Part shown: one piece after another, positions 9,140 to 19,024 of the stretch | Position numbering within the stretch: position 1 is the first letter of the stretch | Layout of the letters: each line of letters opens with the position of its first letter | Source of the DNA: Cytophagales bacterium | Lineage (GTDB): Bacteria; Bacteroidota; Bacteroidia; Cytophagales; Spirosomataceae | Direction of reading: 5' to 3' | Length of the DNA: 64,000 nucleotides | Assembly (NCBI GenBank): GCA_013298125.1 | Contig: JAAFJP010000005.1 | Location: 124,001-188,000 of the forward strand | Made by a program: the position numbers and the translations under genes | Notes under the pieces: model-generated | Seen by the model: only the letters and a program-made list of their open reading frames with translations | Database searches by the model: none | Told to the model about the DNA's origin: nothing

Positions 9140-9839
9140 AGACGAAGAAGAATTATTGTTACATTTAGCCAAATATGTAGGCAGAGTTGATTTTTTAGAA
9201 CTTTTCGCCACTTTTCAAAGCCCAACAGAGGCTCTGAGTTTTCTTAGTACCAATCCAGTAGATTTGATTTTTTTGGATTTACAAATGCCCAATGAAGAGA
9301 TTGATGGTATTGCGTTTATGAATATTTTGGACGATAATTATCACTATATCCTCGTAACTGCCCACCAGCAGTTTGCCCTTCAAAGCTATGAGTTTAATGT
9401 GATTGATTACTTGCACAAACCTTATTCTTATGAACGCTTTTTAAAAGCGACTCACAAAGCTCGAAGGGAGATTAAAAAGAGTAATCACGATGTTTCGGAT
9501 AATTACTCTTACATCAAAGCGGGTAAAATATTCCAGAAAGTAAAATTATCTGAGATTTGTTGGTTTGAGAGTCATAAAAATTTGATACGAGTATTTACGG
9601 AACATGATGAAATAACTTTCTGGATGACAATGGAGGATTTGATGTCACAATTGCCTGAAAATCAATTTCTTAGAGTTCATAGGTCATTCATTGTATCAAT
9701 AGATAAAATCAATTTGATTCATGAGGATTATGTAATTGTTAATCGCAATAATACTGAAAAGTCTATTCGGATTGGTGATACTTTTCGAGGTGGGTTGAAT
9801 AGGATGATGGAGGGGCGGGTTTTGCGGAGTTTGAAGTAG
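9111..9839 (+). CDS. LytTR-family response regulator
   Basis: This is a 242-residue cytoplasmic regulator. The receiver domain (1-120) has acidic residues D11 and E12, the phosphorylation site D56 in DLIFLDLQMP and the conserved lysine in VIDYLHKPYSY. A LytTR DNA-binding domain (about 145-240) contains the usual FRVHRSFIVS segment. LytTR proteins bind pairs of about 9-bp direct repeats spaced by about two helical turns. It overlaps the upstream kinase gene and ends just before a terminator shared with the convergent surface-protein operon. Targets are not shown by the sequence. Confidence 0.92.
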   Translation: MKKLSCIILEDEEELLLHLAKYVGRVDFLELFATFQSPTEALSFLSTNPVDLIFLDLQMPNEEIDGIAFMNILDDNYHYILVTAHQQFALQSYEFNVIDYLHKPYSYERFLKATHKARREIKKSNHDVSDNYSYIKAGKIFQKVKLSEICWFESHKNLIRVFTEHDEITFWMTMEDLMSQLPENQFLRVHRSFIVSIDKINLIHEDYVIVNRNNTEKSIRIGDTFRGGLNRMMEGRVLRSLK

Positions 9840-9846
9840 GGGCAAT

Positions 9847-9882
9847 AAAAATCCCTCTCAAAAAGATTTCAAGAGGGATTTT
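9847..9882. terminator. Bidirectional terminator between the regulator gene and the surface operon
   Basis: An AT-flanked hairpin with arms ATCCCTCT (9851-9858) and AGAGGGAT (9872-9879) has A and T runs on its two sides. It lies between the convergent LytTR gene and the 2158-residue protein gene and can serve both strands. Confidence 0.75.
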
Positions 9883-9908
9883 AGATTCATACCCTGTTTA
9901 AATTATCA

Positions 9909-12900
9909 CTATTTTTTAATACTCTTAATGGTATTCTCCAACTCTATATTCTTCTTTTCAAGAGCCTCTAACTTTTTGTTTTGTTCAATCAAATACAAGG
10001 TTAATTCCTCTATTTTTTCCATGAATTTGGTATTCATTGCTCCTACATCTATACCCTTGTCTGCCACTTCTTTGGCTGATGGGATATTTGGTAAGTGATG
10101 GTTTTGCTCAATGTATTTCTCTACTTCTGGTAAAGTTGCTAAATGATATGTTGGTGTGAAAACATAATCGGGCCAACCACTTGATTGAAGTTTTACTACT
10201 ACTCTTTCAGCTATCATATCACCTGCTACTGCGAGTTTGTAACCTGTTGGAAGGGTAGTTACGCCTATGCCTACATTACCATCGGCTGAGATTCTCATTC
10301 TTTCAACATTACCTGTATAAATTCCAATTGGTAGATTTTGATAATTTCCAAGATATGTTTGGTCTGCTTTTCCTGCAATCAGAAAATCATTCTTGAAAGT
10401 GCCTGCTTGATTATTTCTCACAATAATACCAGAACCATTACTTCCTTGTCCTACAAGAGCATCACCATTTACACTTAGCTTATGAGTTGGAGTAGTTATC
10501 CCAATCCCCACATTGCCATTATCTGATAATGAGAGTGCATAACCAGCACTGCTTGTAATTTTACTATTATAAAAATTGAATTTCCCTCCTTCATTTCCTA
10601 CATACCATTCATTTCCACCATATTGGATTAAGGCTCTTCCGTTTGCATTGTTGAATATTTGAACCCCAATGTTACTTGTATTATCTGCTTTGAAGGCTCC
10701 CCCTCCATTTACATCTAATTTAGTAGTCGGATTTTCTGTACCAATACCTACATTACCTGAACTTGCAATTATTCTAAACAAACTTGTAGGAACTGTTACT
10801 GATGCATTATTTTCTGCTTTACGAATATCAAAGAAACCAACATTATTTATTTGAATAAAACTATGTGTGCTTTTCCACCCAGTCCAGCCCGTATTATTAT
10901 TAAAATCAAATCCTCCAAAGTTAGGGTCGGATAAATTTCTGCCCGCAAAGAAACTTAAAAATGATGTACCATCTCCGCTTCCGTTCATAAATAGATTTCC
11001 ATTTAATCTCATATTTCCACCGATTTCTAATTTTTCGGTTGGATTTATCGTACCAATACCTACATTTCCGCCATTTCCATTGGATTGTAGAACAAGATTT
11101 TTACCAGCTACACCAGTATTATTGGCTAATATATATCCGAAATCACCTGATGTGCTATAACCGATTCTGATAGCACTTCCAACGCCATCTCCTGGGTCAA
11201 TCCCTGCTACACTACTGCCAAATACTCCCTGACCTATAACGGAGAGCTTCTGGGTTGGTGTTGCCGTTCCAATACCAACATTGCCAGTTAATACACTATT
11301 TGAAATGTTATTTCCTGTCAACGTCCAAGCATTGGCAGACGGGTTATTATTAGCTGCATCAACAATTACTTCACCACTTGCATTTACTGCTAATGGACGA
11401 TTTCCTGAACCTCCTGTTAAACCAGATAGTTTTAAGGCAGTTGTTACAGTTGTACCTGCAACTTCTAATTTTGCAGAAGGTGATGTTGTTCCAATACCAA
11501 CATTACCACCTCCAACAGGGCTAATAACAAGATTCAAACTTTTATTTTCACCATAACTATATGGATGTAATCTTACATAAGTTCCATCTTCATTTCCATC
11601 AATTAATAAACCTTTACGAGCTGCACCACCTCCATCACCTATAAAAACTCTACCGTTTCCACCAATCTCTAATAGTTCATTCGGTGTTGTCGTTCCAATA
11701 CCTACATTACCAGATTGAAGTGCAGTCATGACATTAAATTCGTTTCCACTACCAAAATTGCTAATTCTAAAACTTTGGTCTGTACCCCATCTACCTATAT
11801 TCCAAATACTTGCATCAAAGGTTCCATAATATCCAAAATTTATAACTGAATTTGCACCTGGTCCCGCCCCTATATTTAAGTTTGTTGAAGTAGTATTGTT
11901 AAGATGTGAACCGAAATAAAAATTATTACCAACTGCGTCTAACTTGTATCCTGGTGTTGCAGTTCCAATACCCACATTACCATTATCTTGCAATGTCATC
12001 ACTGTTGAAGTAGTAGCATTATTATTCCAACCTCCAACATTAAATTTCAATTTATTAAAGTTGTTTTCATATGAGACCGATTGTATCTCCGCTATTCGAG
12101 AACGAGTTACTCCACCTGCTACAAACATATCAAACTTAATACTATTGCCTGTTGCTGCATTTCCACCATTGGCAAATAATACTAAATCATTTGCCTGACT
12201 ATTGTTGTAACTTCCGATTTGAAGAGAACCCAAAGGTTTTCTTGTACCAATACCCACTTTTCCATCATTCTTAATAATCATTTTCACACTATTAGAATCT
12301 GGGTCTTGAACTCCAGTAGAAAATCCCAAACCAAAATAATTATTCAAATAAGTAAATGGCAGTCCAGAATCAAGGACTTTAACCCCCATGATTTTTGTAG
12401 TTCCTGTTTTTACAGAAAATGGTTCTGTGGCATTCCAAATATTAGAAATTTCGGTTGCATAAGTTGCGGGGTCTTGGGCTGCCTCTAATCTTATTGTTGA
12501 AGCGTTTGGATTTAATATAGTAAGTTTTTGAGATGGAGTTGCCGTTCCAATTCCTACATTACCTGAAAGTGTTGTATTTGAAATATTATTACCTGTCAGA
12601 GTCCAAGCATTTGCAGATGGATTATTATTGGTAGTAACAACAACTTTTCCTGTACTATCTACTCCTAAAATTCTTGTTGATGTGCCTGTTAGTCCTGATA
12701 GTTTTAATCCCGATGTTCCTGTTGTACCTGCAACTTCTAATTTTGCAGAAGGTGATGTTGTTCCTATACCAACATTACCATTAGAAGTATTAATATTCAT
12801 GAAATAGGCATTATTGTCTCCAAAGGTATATGTATTTGGAATAGCCCCATAAGTTAAATAAGGGGAATTAGCTGAATTACTTAAATAAAGCTGTGAAGTA

Positions 12901-15900
12901 ATCCTTGCAGTTCCTGCTATATCTAACTTAGTAGTTGGTGTTGTTGTTCCAATACCAACATTACCATTAGGAAGAATACTCATAGCCGTACCACTTCCAC
13001 TGTTAGTTGTAAATAACATTTGTTTTCCCTGTGTTCTAAATACTAAATCTCCCAAAACACTTCCAGGGGATAAATTCCCTGCGGCACCTGCAATACCTAT
13101 GAGAGCGTGATTTGTATTTGCATTGTTAAAATTAACGACTGAGTTTGCTCCTGAACCATCATTCACTATCATTACTTTTGATTGAAGACTTCCATTCACA
13201 TCAAGTAATGCGTTAGGTCCTCCCGTTCCTATTCCTACGTTCCCTCCATTAGTAACAACCATTCTCTGAACAGGAACTGTTCCAGAGATTCCACCAGTAT
13301 AAAATCTTAGTTCATTGCCAACATGACCAAATTGAGTAGATAAAACATCACTATTTGTATTAAAACTCATCAAGGCAGCATTGTCTCCTGTTCTACCTTT
13401 AAATGTTGTATGTATTCCATCTGTTGAGGCTATTTTTAAACCTGTCGCTCCTTGAATCTCCAACTTAGAAGTAGGCGTCGTTGTTCCAATACCTACATTA
13501 CTATTATTCAACAGACTAATTACATCTATACCACCTACTCTCAAACGTCCTTGATAACCAGCTGTACCTGAAAAATCTAATGAAGTAATGCCCGTAGTTT
13601 CTTCGTTTGATATAAATAATCCTGGATTATTAGCCCCATCAATTATTCTAAATGCTCCTGATGTAACTTGATTAGTACCTTTTGGAACAACTACTTGCAA
13701 TTTGTACAATGGGTTATTAGTTCCGATTCCAACATTGGCTGTATTTGAATTGAATATATTACTTCCACTAACTGCCCATGCAGAAGCACCTGCTCCAACT
13801 GTTCCCACTGAATCTTTTACCAAAACAACGTCCCCATTAGCATCAACCGATAATACTTTTCCTGTATTTGAAGCATTCATTTTTAAGTTTGTGAAACGTA
13901 AACCACTACCAGTACCGTTGATTTCGAGTTTGTTGGCGGGTATGGCTGTACCAATACCAACATTACCCCCTGTAAAAAGATGATGTCGATTATTGTATGT
14001 AGTGTATTGCATATTATCATGATTGTACCCAATATAACCAATCCATTCACTATTTGCTCTACCAAATTCTATATAACCAGCTGAGTTTTGAGTGCCATTT
14101 ACAAGTCGAAGTTTACCAGAATTATTAAGGTTATCAGCTGTATTTGATGGCGGTACGATATTAAAAATACCACTCATGTAATGATAATAATTTGAATTCA
14201 ATTGAAGTAATTGATTTTCAGACTTTGTTCTAAAATTATGGCTATCTACATCAATGTAACTATGAGAATTACCATTCCACAAAAACATAAATTTTCCTAA
14301 GTTGGAAGTAACCTCAAACTTCGATAAAGGCGTAGTCGTCCCAATCCCCAAATTACCACTATTAGTAGATGAAATATTAGTACCATTAACCGCCCAAGCG
14401 TTTGCACCTGCTCCAACCGTTCCCACAGAGTCTTTCACCAAAACAACATCTCCATTAGCATCAACCGATAATACTTTTCCTGTGTAACTTGTAGGTAAAG
14501 ATGTAGATTTTAAGTTTGTAAAACGTAAACCACTACCCGTACCGTTGATTTCGAGTTTGTTGGTTGGGGTTGCTGTTCCAATACCTACATTTCCACCAGT
14601 TCTATTTAATACCAAATTATTAAGTACATTTCCTCCATTGCTATATGCACCTATTTCACTGTATGTATTTCCAGAAGCTGCTCCTTGTTGTATTTGTAAG
14701 AATGAACCAGTAGTTCCATTAACGTAGTCTGTATTTGCAGCAATAATAGACCCTCTAACATCCAATTTAGTTTGCGGTGTTGTTGTCCCAACCCCCACAT
14801 TACCACCATTCAAATAACTATTACCAGAAGTATTCAAATAAACTGCTTTTGTTCCATTATTACTAATGGCAAAACCATGTCCTGCGGCTAAATTATTAGT
14901 CATCCATTCCAAGTCTCCATCAGTTGGTGAATATAATTTTTTATCTGCATTATTTTGATTGGCAAAACCAATACCACCGTTGATGTTTAGAGTCTGATAA
15001 ACTTTACTGTATGTCCCAATACCTATATTACCATTAGAAGCGATAAACATTTTCAAACTCGTACTATCTGGATCACCAGTTTGCGTTGTAAAGCCAATAC
15101 CATATCGTCCATTGATGTATGAAATATAGTTTCCATTGTTATACATTAATCGTTTAATCCCTAACAATTTATCAGTTCCAACCTTTAAAACAAACGGTTG
15201 AGAGCCATCGTATAAAGAAGTCATTTCTGTGTAATAACCTGTTGGAGATTGTGTTGTCTCTAATCTGAGTGTAGGATTAAAATCCTGAATAGTGAGTTTA
15301 GTTGAAGGTGTTGTAGTGCCGATACCTACTCCTCCTGTATTACTATTAGAAATATTCGCTCCCGTAGTTGTCCATGGGCTTATACCTCCACCAGAACTAA
15401 GTGAGTCTTTTACTAATACGATATCTCCATTAGTATTCACAGATAATACTTTTCCATTTGAAGCCACCGCAGGAGACGTTGATTTCAATTGTGTTAATCG
15501 CACACCCGAAGTATTTACTGTTGTTGGGTTTACCTCTAATTTAGCATTTGGCGTTGTTGTTCCTAATCCTACATTTTTTGCCGCACCAGTATATTTCACC
15601 AACATACTATCAGGAGTTGCCACGTTTGTATTTACTAACAAACTTCCTGTTACATCTCTCATCAAGAAGTTATCAAATGAAACCGTTGGAGCATTTGCTA
15701 CTGCTGCATCGTGCGTAATATCAAACCTAAATCTTTTGATGGATTGCGTTGCTGTGGTTACGGGTCTATCATTGAACACCTTAGTAGTTCCTACCCAAAC
15801 ATCAAATAAGTCATTTCCCAAAGTCTCATTTGTACCATCGGGAGCAACGTAAGTGAAAGTTGTCCCAGTATTATTCATCACGAAAGTTATATCCTGATTC

Positions 15901-16385
15901 CCTGTAAAATTGGCTGAGTTTGTTGTTCCGTCATTCAGCTGGAAAGTCACCCCCCCTGCAATTAAATTGAAGTTTAATTTTGCGTAGGTATTGGCTGCCG
16001 TGGGTACGGTTGCTCCGTCCACGATGCCACTTCCGCCCAAACTCAATACAATAGCATTGTTTTTAGTAACGGCTGCTGCTGTTGCCACGCCAAAGTTAAA
16101 TTGACAATACATTGATTTGGGTTCTGAGGCAAAGTCCACATTTCTACCAAAACGGTAATTGACCGCTACTGTTCCAGATTTAGCCGTTTGATAGCGTCCA
16201 TTCGTGATGGTATTGGTTATACCCGTTACCGTAGGAATTTCTGAAAATTGATTCATACTGGCAGGAGTACCCACATAGTTACCAATCGTCGTATTTGCCA
16301 AAAAATCTTGGCTAAAATAGGTGGTTTGCCCATAGTTGATGAAACTATAAGTCAATAAACAGAAAAGAGTAAATAATTTTTTCAT
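9909..16385 (-). CDS. Giant fibre-like surface protein with about 22 GNVGIGT repeats
   Basis: This 2158-residue secreted protein starts with a signal peptide (MKKLFTLFCLLTYSFINYGQ). Residues about 20-250 form a beta-rich, lectin-like head. The long body holds about 22 copies of a motif reading GNVGIGTTTPTxKLEV, spaced unevenly by 40-130 residues, as in phage tail-fibre and trimeric adhesin stalks. The C-terminus (about 2040-2158) carries AERVVVKLQ, then WPDYVF, HLPNIPSAKEV and DKGIDVGAMN, and ends in a coiled coil (EELTLYLIEQNKKLEALEK) likely to trimerise the chain. The usual catalytic residues of S74 endosialidase chaperones were not found. It is last in the operon, 37 bp after a shorter paralogue. 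Adhesion or an extracellular fibre is inferred, not shown. Confidence 0.8.
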   Translation of the reverse strand: MKKLFTLFCLLTYSFINYGQTTYFSQDFLANTTIGNYVGTPASMNQFSEIPTVTGITNTITNGRYQTAKSGTVAVNYRFGRNVDFASEPKSMYCQFNFGVATAAAVTKNNAIVLSLGGSGIVDGATVPTAANTYAKLNFNLIAGGVTFQLNDGTTNSANFTGNQDITFVMNNTGTTFTYVAPDGTNETLGNDLFDVWVGTTKVFNDRPVTTATQSIKRFRFDITHDAAVANAPTVSFDNFLMRDVTGSLLVNTNVATPDSMLVKYTGAAKNVGLGTTTPNAKLEVNPTTVNTSGVRLTQLKSTSPAVASNGKVLSVNTNGDIVLVKDSLSSGGGISPWTTTGANISNSNTGGVGIGTTTPSTKLTIQDFNPTLRLETTQSPTGYYTEMTSLYDGSQPFVLKVGTDKLLGIKRLMYNNGNYISYINGRYGIGFTTQTGDPDSTSLKMFIASNGNIGIGTYSKVYQTLNINGGIGFANQNNADKKLYSPTDGDLEWMTNNLAAGHGFAISNNGTKAVYLNTSGNSYLNGGNVGVGTTTPQTKLDVRGSIIAANTDYVNGTTGSFLQIQQGAASGNTYSEIGAYSNGGNVLNNLVLNRTGGNVGIGTATPTNKLEINGTGSGLRFTNLKSTSLPTSYTGKVLSVDANGDVVLVKDSVGTVGAGANAWAVNGTNISSTNSGNLGIGTTTPLSKFEVTSNLGKFMFLWNGNSHSYIDVDSHNFRTKSENQLLQLNSNYYHYMSGIFNIVPPSNTADNLNNSGKLRLVNGTQNSAGYIEFGRANSEWIGYIGYNHDNMQYTTYNNRHHLFTGGNVGIGTAIPANKLEINGTGSGLRFTNLKMNASNTGKVLSVDANGDVVLVKDSVGTVGAGASAWAVSGSNIFNSNTANVGIGTNNPLYKLQVVVPKGTNQVTSGAFRIIDGANNPGLFISNEETTGITSLDFSGTAGYQGRLRVGGIDVISLLNNSNVGIGTTTPTSKLEIQGATGLKIASTDGIHTTFKGRTGDNAALMSFNTNSDVLSTQFGHVGNELRFYTGGISGTVPVQRMVVTNGGNVGIGTGGPNALLDVNGSLQSKVMIVNDGSGANSVVNFNNANTNHALIGIAGAAGNLSPGSVLGDLVFRTQGKQMLFTTNSGSGTAMSILPNGNVGIGTTTPTTKLDIAGTARITSQLYLSNSANSPYLTYGAIPNTYTFGDNNAYFMNINTSNGNVGIGTTSPSAKLEVAGTTGTSGLKLSGLTGTSTRILGVDSTGKVVVTTNNNPSANAWTLTGNNISNTTLSGNVGIGTATPSQKLTILNPNASTIRLEAAQDPATYATEISNIWNATEPFSVKTGTTKIMGVKVLDSGLPFTYLNNYFGLGFSTGVQDPDSNSVKMIIKNDGKVGIGTRKPLGSLQIGSYNNSQANDLVLFANGGNAATGNSIKFDMFVAGGVTRSRIAEIQSVSYENNFNKLKFNVGGWNNNATTSTVMTLQDNGNVGIGTATPGYKLDAVGNNFYFGSHLNNTTSTNLNIGAGPGANSVINFGYYGTFDASIWNIGRWGTDQSFRISNFGSGNEFNVMTALQSGNVGIGTTTPNELLEIGGNGRVFIGDGGGAARKGLLIDGNEDGTYVRLHPYSYGENKSLNLVISPVGGGNVGIGTTSPSAKLEVAGTTVTTALKLSGLTGGSGNRPLAVNASGEVIVDAANNNPSANAWTLTGNNISNSVLTGNVGIGTATPTQKLSVIGQGVFGSSVAGIDPGDGVGSAIRIGYSTSGDFGYILANNTGVAGKNLVLQSNGNGGNVGIGTINPTEKLEIGGNMRLNGNLFMNGSGDGTSFLSFFAGRNLSDPNFGGFDFNNNTGWTGWKSTHSFIQINNVGFFDIRKAENNASVTVPTSLFRIIASSGNVGIGTENPTTKLDVNGGGAFKADNTSNIGVQIFNNANGRALIQYGGNEWYVGNEGGKFNFYNSKITSSAGYALSLSDNGNVGIGITTPTHKLSVNGDALVGQGSNGSGIIVRNNQAGTFKNDFLIAGKADQTYLGNYQNLPIGIYTGNVERMRISADGNVGIGVTTLPTGYKLAVAGDMIAERVVVKLQSSGWPDYVFTPTYHLATLPEVEKYIEQNHHLPNIPSAKEVADKGIDVGAMNTKFMEKIEELTLYLIEQNKKLEALEKKNIELENTIKSIKK

Positions 16386-16422
16386 TGTCGTGATTTGGGG
16401 ATATTCTTTTGTAATGGTGTTT

Positions 16423-19008
16423 TTATTTTTTCTCTAAAACCTCAACTTTATTTTTCAAGGCTTTAATTTCTTTATTCTGTTCAATCAAATACAAGGTCAA
16501 TTCTTCAACTTTCTGTAAAAGTTTAGCATTCATTGCTCCAACATCGATTCCTTTGTCTGTTACTTCTTGGGCAGATGGGACTTCTGGTAAATGGCTATTT
16601 TGATTAATAAATTGTTCTACTTGCTCTAATGGGCGTAATCCGTAGGTCTTCTTGAAGACGTAATCGGGCCAGTTGGTTTGGAGTTTTACTACTACTCTTT
16701 CAGCAATTACGTCACCATTGACTGCGAGTTTGTAACCTTTTGTGTCGGTTGTGCCTATGCCTATGTTACCCGATGGATTAATGGTAAATTTAGTTGTAGT
16801 TCCAGCCTCCGTTCTACCGCCAGCTGTGTAAAAATTCCATCCACTAATATCAGAATAGTCTAACAATTGTCCATTATAGGCATTGTTAAACCTTCTTTGA
16901 ACGGAGAACATTGCTGTACCAGTTGTTCCTCTCTCTGTAATGATTGATGCTTGATTAAATTTATCATTTGCTTGTACATCTCCTGATTTTAATATTAAAG
17001 CTCCACCCGCATAGTTCGTTGCACCTGTTCCTTCAATTGTTAAATTAGAATTGGCAACTTGTTTTAAGAGCATATGCCCGTTAACTTCTAATTTTTCTGA
17101 TGGTGTCGTTGTTCCAATACCAACATTACCACTATTTAAAATAGACATTTTATATCCTGCTTGCCAGAAATTAAATGTACCATTCTCACTACCTACAAAC
17201 CATGATTTAGTTGCATCAGAATTTATAAATTGAGCCATAGCACGGTTGTTTGCATTATTCACGACCTGGATTCCAATATTATCCGAATTTGCATAAAAAG
17301 TACCAACACCCCTGACAATCATCTGTCCAGTATTAAGCAAAGACATTGATTTATTCCAATCCCAACCTGTTTGAGCAGCATCAGCAGGTGCAAAGAAAAG
17401 TTCTCTTCTTGTATCTTGTGGTGCATGAATTATCCATTTGTTTGTAGTATCGCTTTTGTAGTCTCTCCCAAAATAAAGATTACCAAGTGTTTTCAAATCA
17501 TTGGGAATAGTATTACTCCCCATCGTAACTACATTCCCGTCTTTATCAACGCCCAAAGCTCTGGCAGTTGTTGCTGATGAATTAGACAAACCATTAATCC
17601 TTATGTTTCCATTTGCAATGACATCTCCCATTGATTTAATAGTTCCTGTATTAAAGATTTGAAATAAATCAACAGTATTATTGATATTCCCATATTCCGT
17701 TTTTCTAAAATAATACATCGGATTTCCATTGCCTTGGTCAGGAACATTGAATACGGCTGCTCTATTCCAGCTCAAATGATGGACATTTCCATAATTTTCT
17801 CCAATCTTAAATTTACTTCCATCTCCTGAACCTGCTATTTCTAACTTTGAAGTTGGTGTTGTTGTTCCAATACCTACATTGCCATCACTTGTAATTGATA
17901 CCCTACTTGTACCACTCGTAATAAATGATAGTGGATGATTAGTTTTAGTACCAAATATCCCCCCAGCGGGAGAATTGTAATAGCCTGAGCTATGACTCCA
18001 AATACCAGTCTGTATATTTGCGGTAGTTGCCAAAATTTTTGAATGTGCTGAACCATATATATCTAATACCTTATTCCATCCTTCACTATTTTCAGGATTA
18101 TTTGTTCCGATACCCACATTTCCATTTTCAGCATTAACCACAACACTTGGGTAGAAGACTCCACTATTATCAGAATAGCCCAATTCAAGATTTCTATTAT
18201 TAGCTACTGCACTATTAGCATTAAATCTAATAGCTCCTCCATAAACGTAGCCTCCAATTGTCACTGGCTTTTTGAGACCCGCAACATCATTGTCTAAGTT
18301 AATTCTTCCTGTAACATCATCAACCGCCACAATTTCTCTCCATTTTTGAGCAGGGTCATTATTAGTTTTACGGAAATACAATTTTTGATCAAAAAATGAC
18401 CCAGCAAACTGCATTGCATAATTATTCGTGTTATTTGAGTGACGAGTGTCAATTAAATGCCACCAGTTATTATCATCTTTTGGAAAGTTAAGAGGAGCAT
18501 AAGTTTCATAAAAACCTGACATTGCTCCTGCATTTCCTTGTAACCCAGCATTATTTCTGGATTCAGTACGAACACCACTATTACCGTATTTTATAGTACC
18601 TGAAAGTTGAATATTTCCGTTAACTTCTAATTTCTCAGTTGGGGTAGTTGTCCCTATACCAATATTTCCCCCATTAAAAAAGGATATACCTCTGCCACTT
18701 AAAAATACATTTCTAAGGGTATTTGCAGGGTTTCTTATGGCAAAATCTACGCCAACCCCCTGATTGTCACCTATTTCAAATACTCTATTATCAGAAGCAA
18801 GTCTCAAAAATGCTTCTTGGAAACCCGAAGTATGAAATTGGATTGATGGTAATTTATTGTTAATATTTGTTGCCTCTGAAACACCAATTGTATAATTGGC
18901 TGCACAACAAGTGGACGCTGTACCAAAATTTGTTGGAGGAGTTGGAGTCTGTGAAAAACCAATCTTCACAATCGTCAATAAGCATAGGGTTAATAATATC
19001 TTTTTCAT
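16423..19008 (-). CDS. Fibre-like surface protein, paralogue of the downstream giant
   Basis: This 861-residue secreted protein has signal peptide MKKILLTLCLLTIVKIGFSQ. It contains about five GNVGIGT-type motifs and the same C-terminal block as its neighbour: GYKLAVNGD, AERVVVKLQ, NWPDYVF, HLPEVPSAQEV, DKGIDVGAMNAK and a final coiled coil. The block is therefore a shared module and the pair arose by duplication with expansion of the repeat body in the other copy. Residues about 20-120 form a distinct N-terminal domain beginning PTPPTNFGTASTCCAAN. It starts 16 bp after the type-B T9SS protein gene, in the same operon. Probably a cell-surface fibre or adhesin; the ligand is unknown. Confidence 0.78.
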   Translation of the reverse strand: MKKILLTLCLLTIVKIGFSQTPTPPTNFGTASTCCAANYTIGVSEATNINNKLPSIQFHTSGFQEAFLRLASDNRVFEIGDNQGVGVDFAIRNPANTLRNVFLSGRGISFFNGGNIGIGTTTPTEKLEVNGNIQLSGTIKYGNSGVRTESRNNAGLQGNAGAMSGFYETYAPLNFPKDDNNWWHLIDTRHSNNTNNYAMQFAGSFFDQKLYFRKTNNDPAQKWREIVAVDDVTGRINLDNDVAGLKKPVTIGGYVYGGAIRFNANSAVANNRNLELGYSDNSGVFYPSVVVNAENGNVGIGTNNPENSEGWNKVLDIYGSAHSKILATTANIQTGIWSHSSGYYNSPAGGIFGTKTNHPLSFITSGTSRVSITSDGNVGIGTTTPTSKLEIAGSGDGSKFKIGENYGNVHHLSWNRAAVFNVPDQGNGNPMYYFRKTEYGNINNTVDLFQIFNTGTIKSMGDVIANGNIRINGLSNSSATTARALGVDKDGNVVTMGSNTIPNDLKTLGNLYFGRDYKSDTTNKWIIHAPQDTRRELFFAPADAAQTGWDWNKSMSLLNTGQMIVRGVGTFYANSDNIGIQVVNNANNRAMAQFINSDATKSWFVGSENGTFNFWQAGYKMSILNSGNVGIGTTTPSEKLEVNGHMLLKQVANSNLTIEGTGATNYAGGALILKSGDVQANDKFNQASIITERGTTGTAMFSVQRRFNNAYNGQLLDYSDISGWNFYTAGGRTEAGTTTKFTINPSGNIGIGTTDTKGYKLAVNGDVIAERVVVKLQTNWPDYVFKKTYGLRPLEQVEQFINQNSHLPEVPSAQEVTDKGIDVGAMNAKLLQKVEELTLYLIEQNKEIKALKNKVEVLEKK

Positions 19009-19024
19009 GGTCTAAATCTTGGGG

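Noticed and set aside
9909-10300. Peptidase S74 (endosialidase) self-cleaving domain at the fibre C-terminus
   Set aside because: Layout is similar, but the Ser-Asp...Lys cleavage signature was not found; only a coiled-coil end module is supported.
15292-15852. 186-residue plus-strand frame, and similar frames opposite the fibre genes
   Set aside because: They are antisense images of GNVGIGT-coding repeats, giving recurring VVPIPTL-type text, with no independent coding support.
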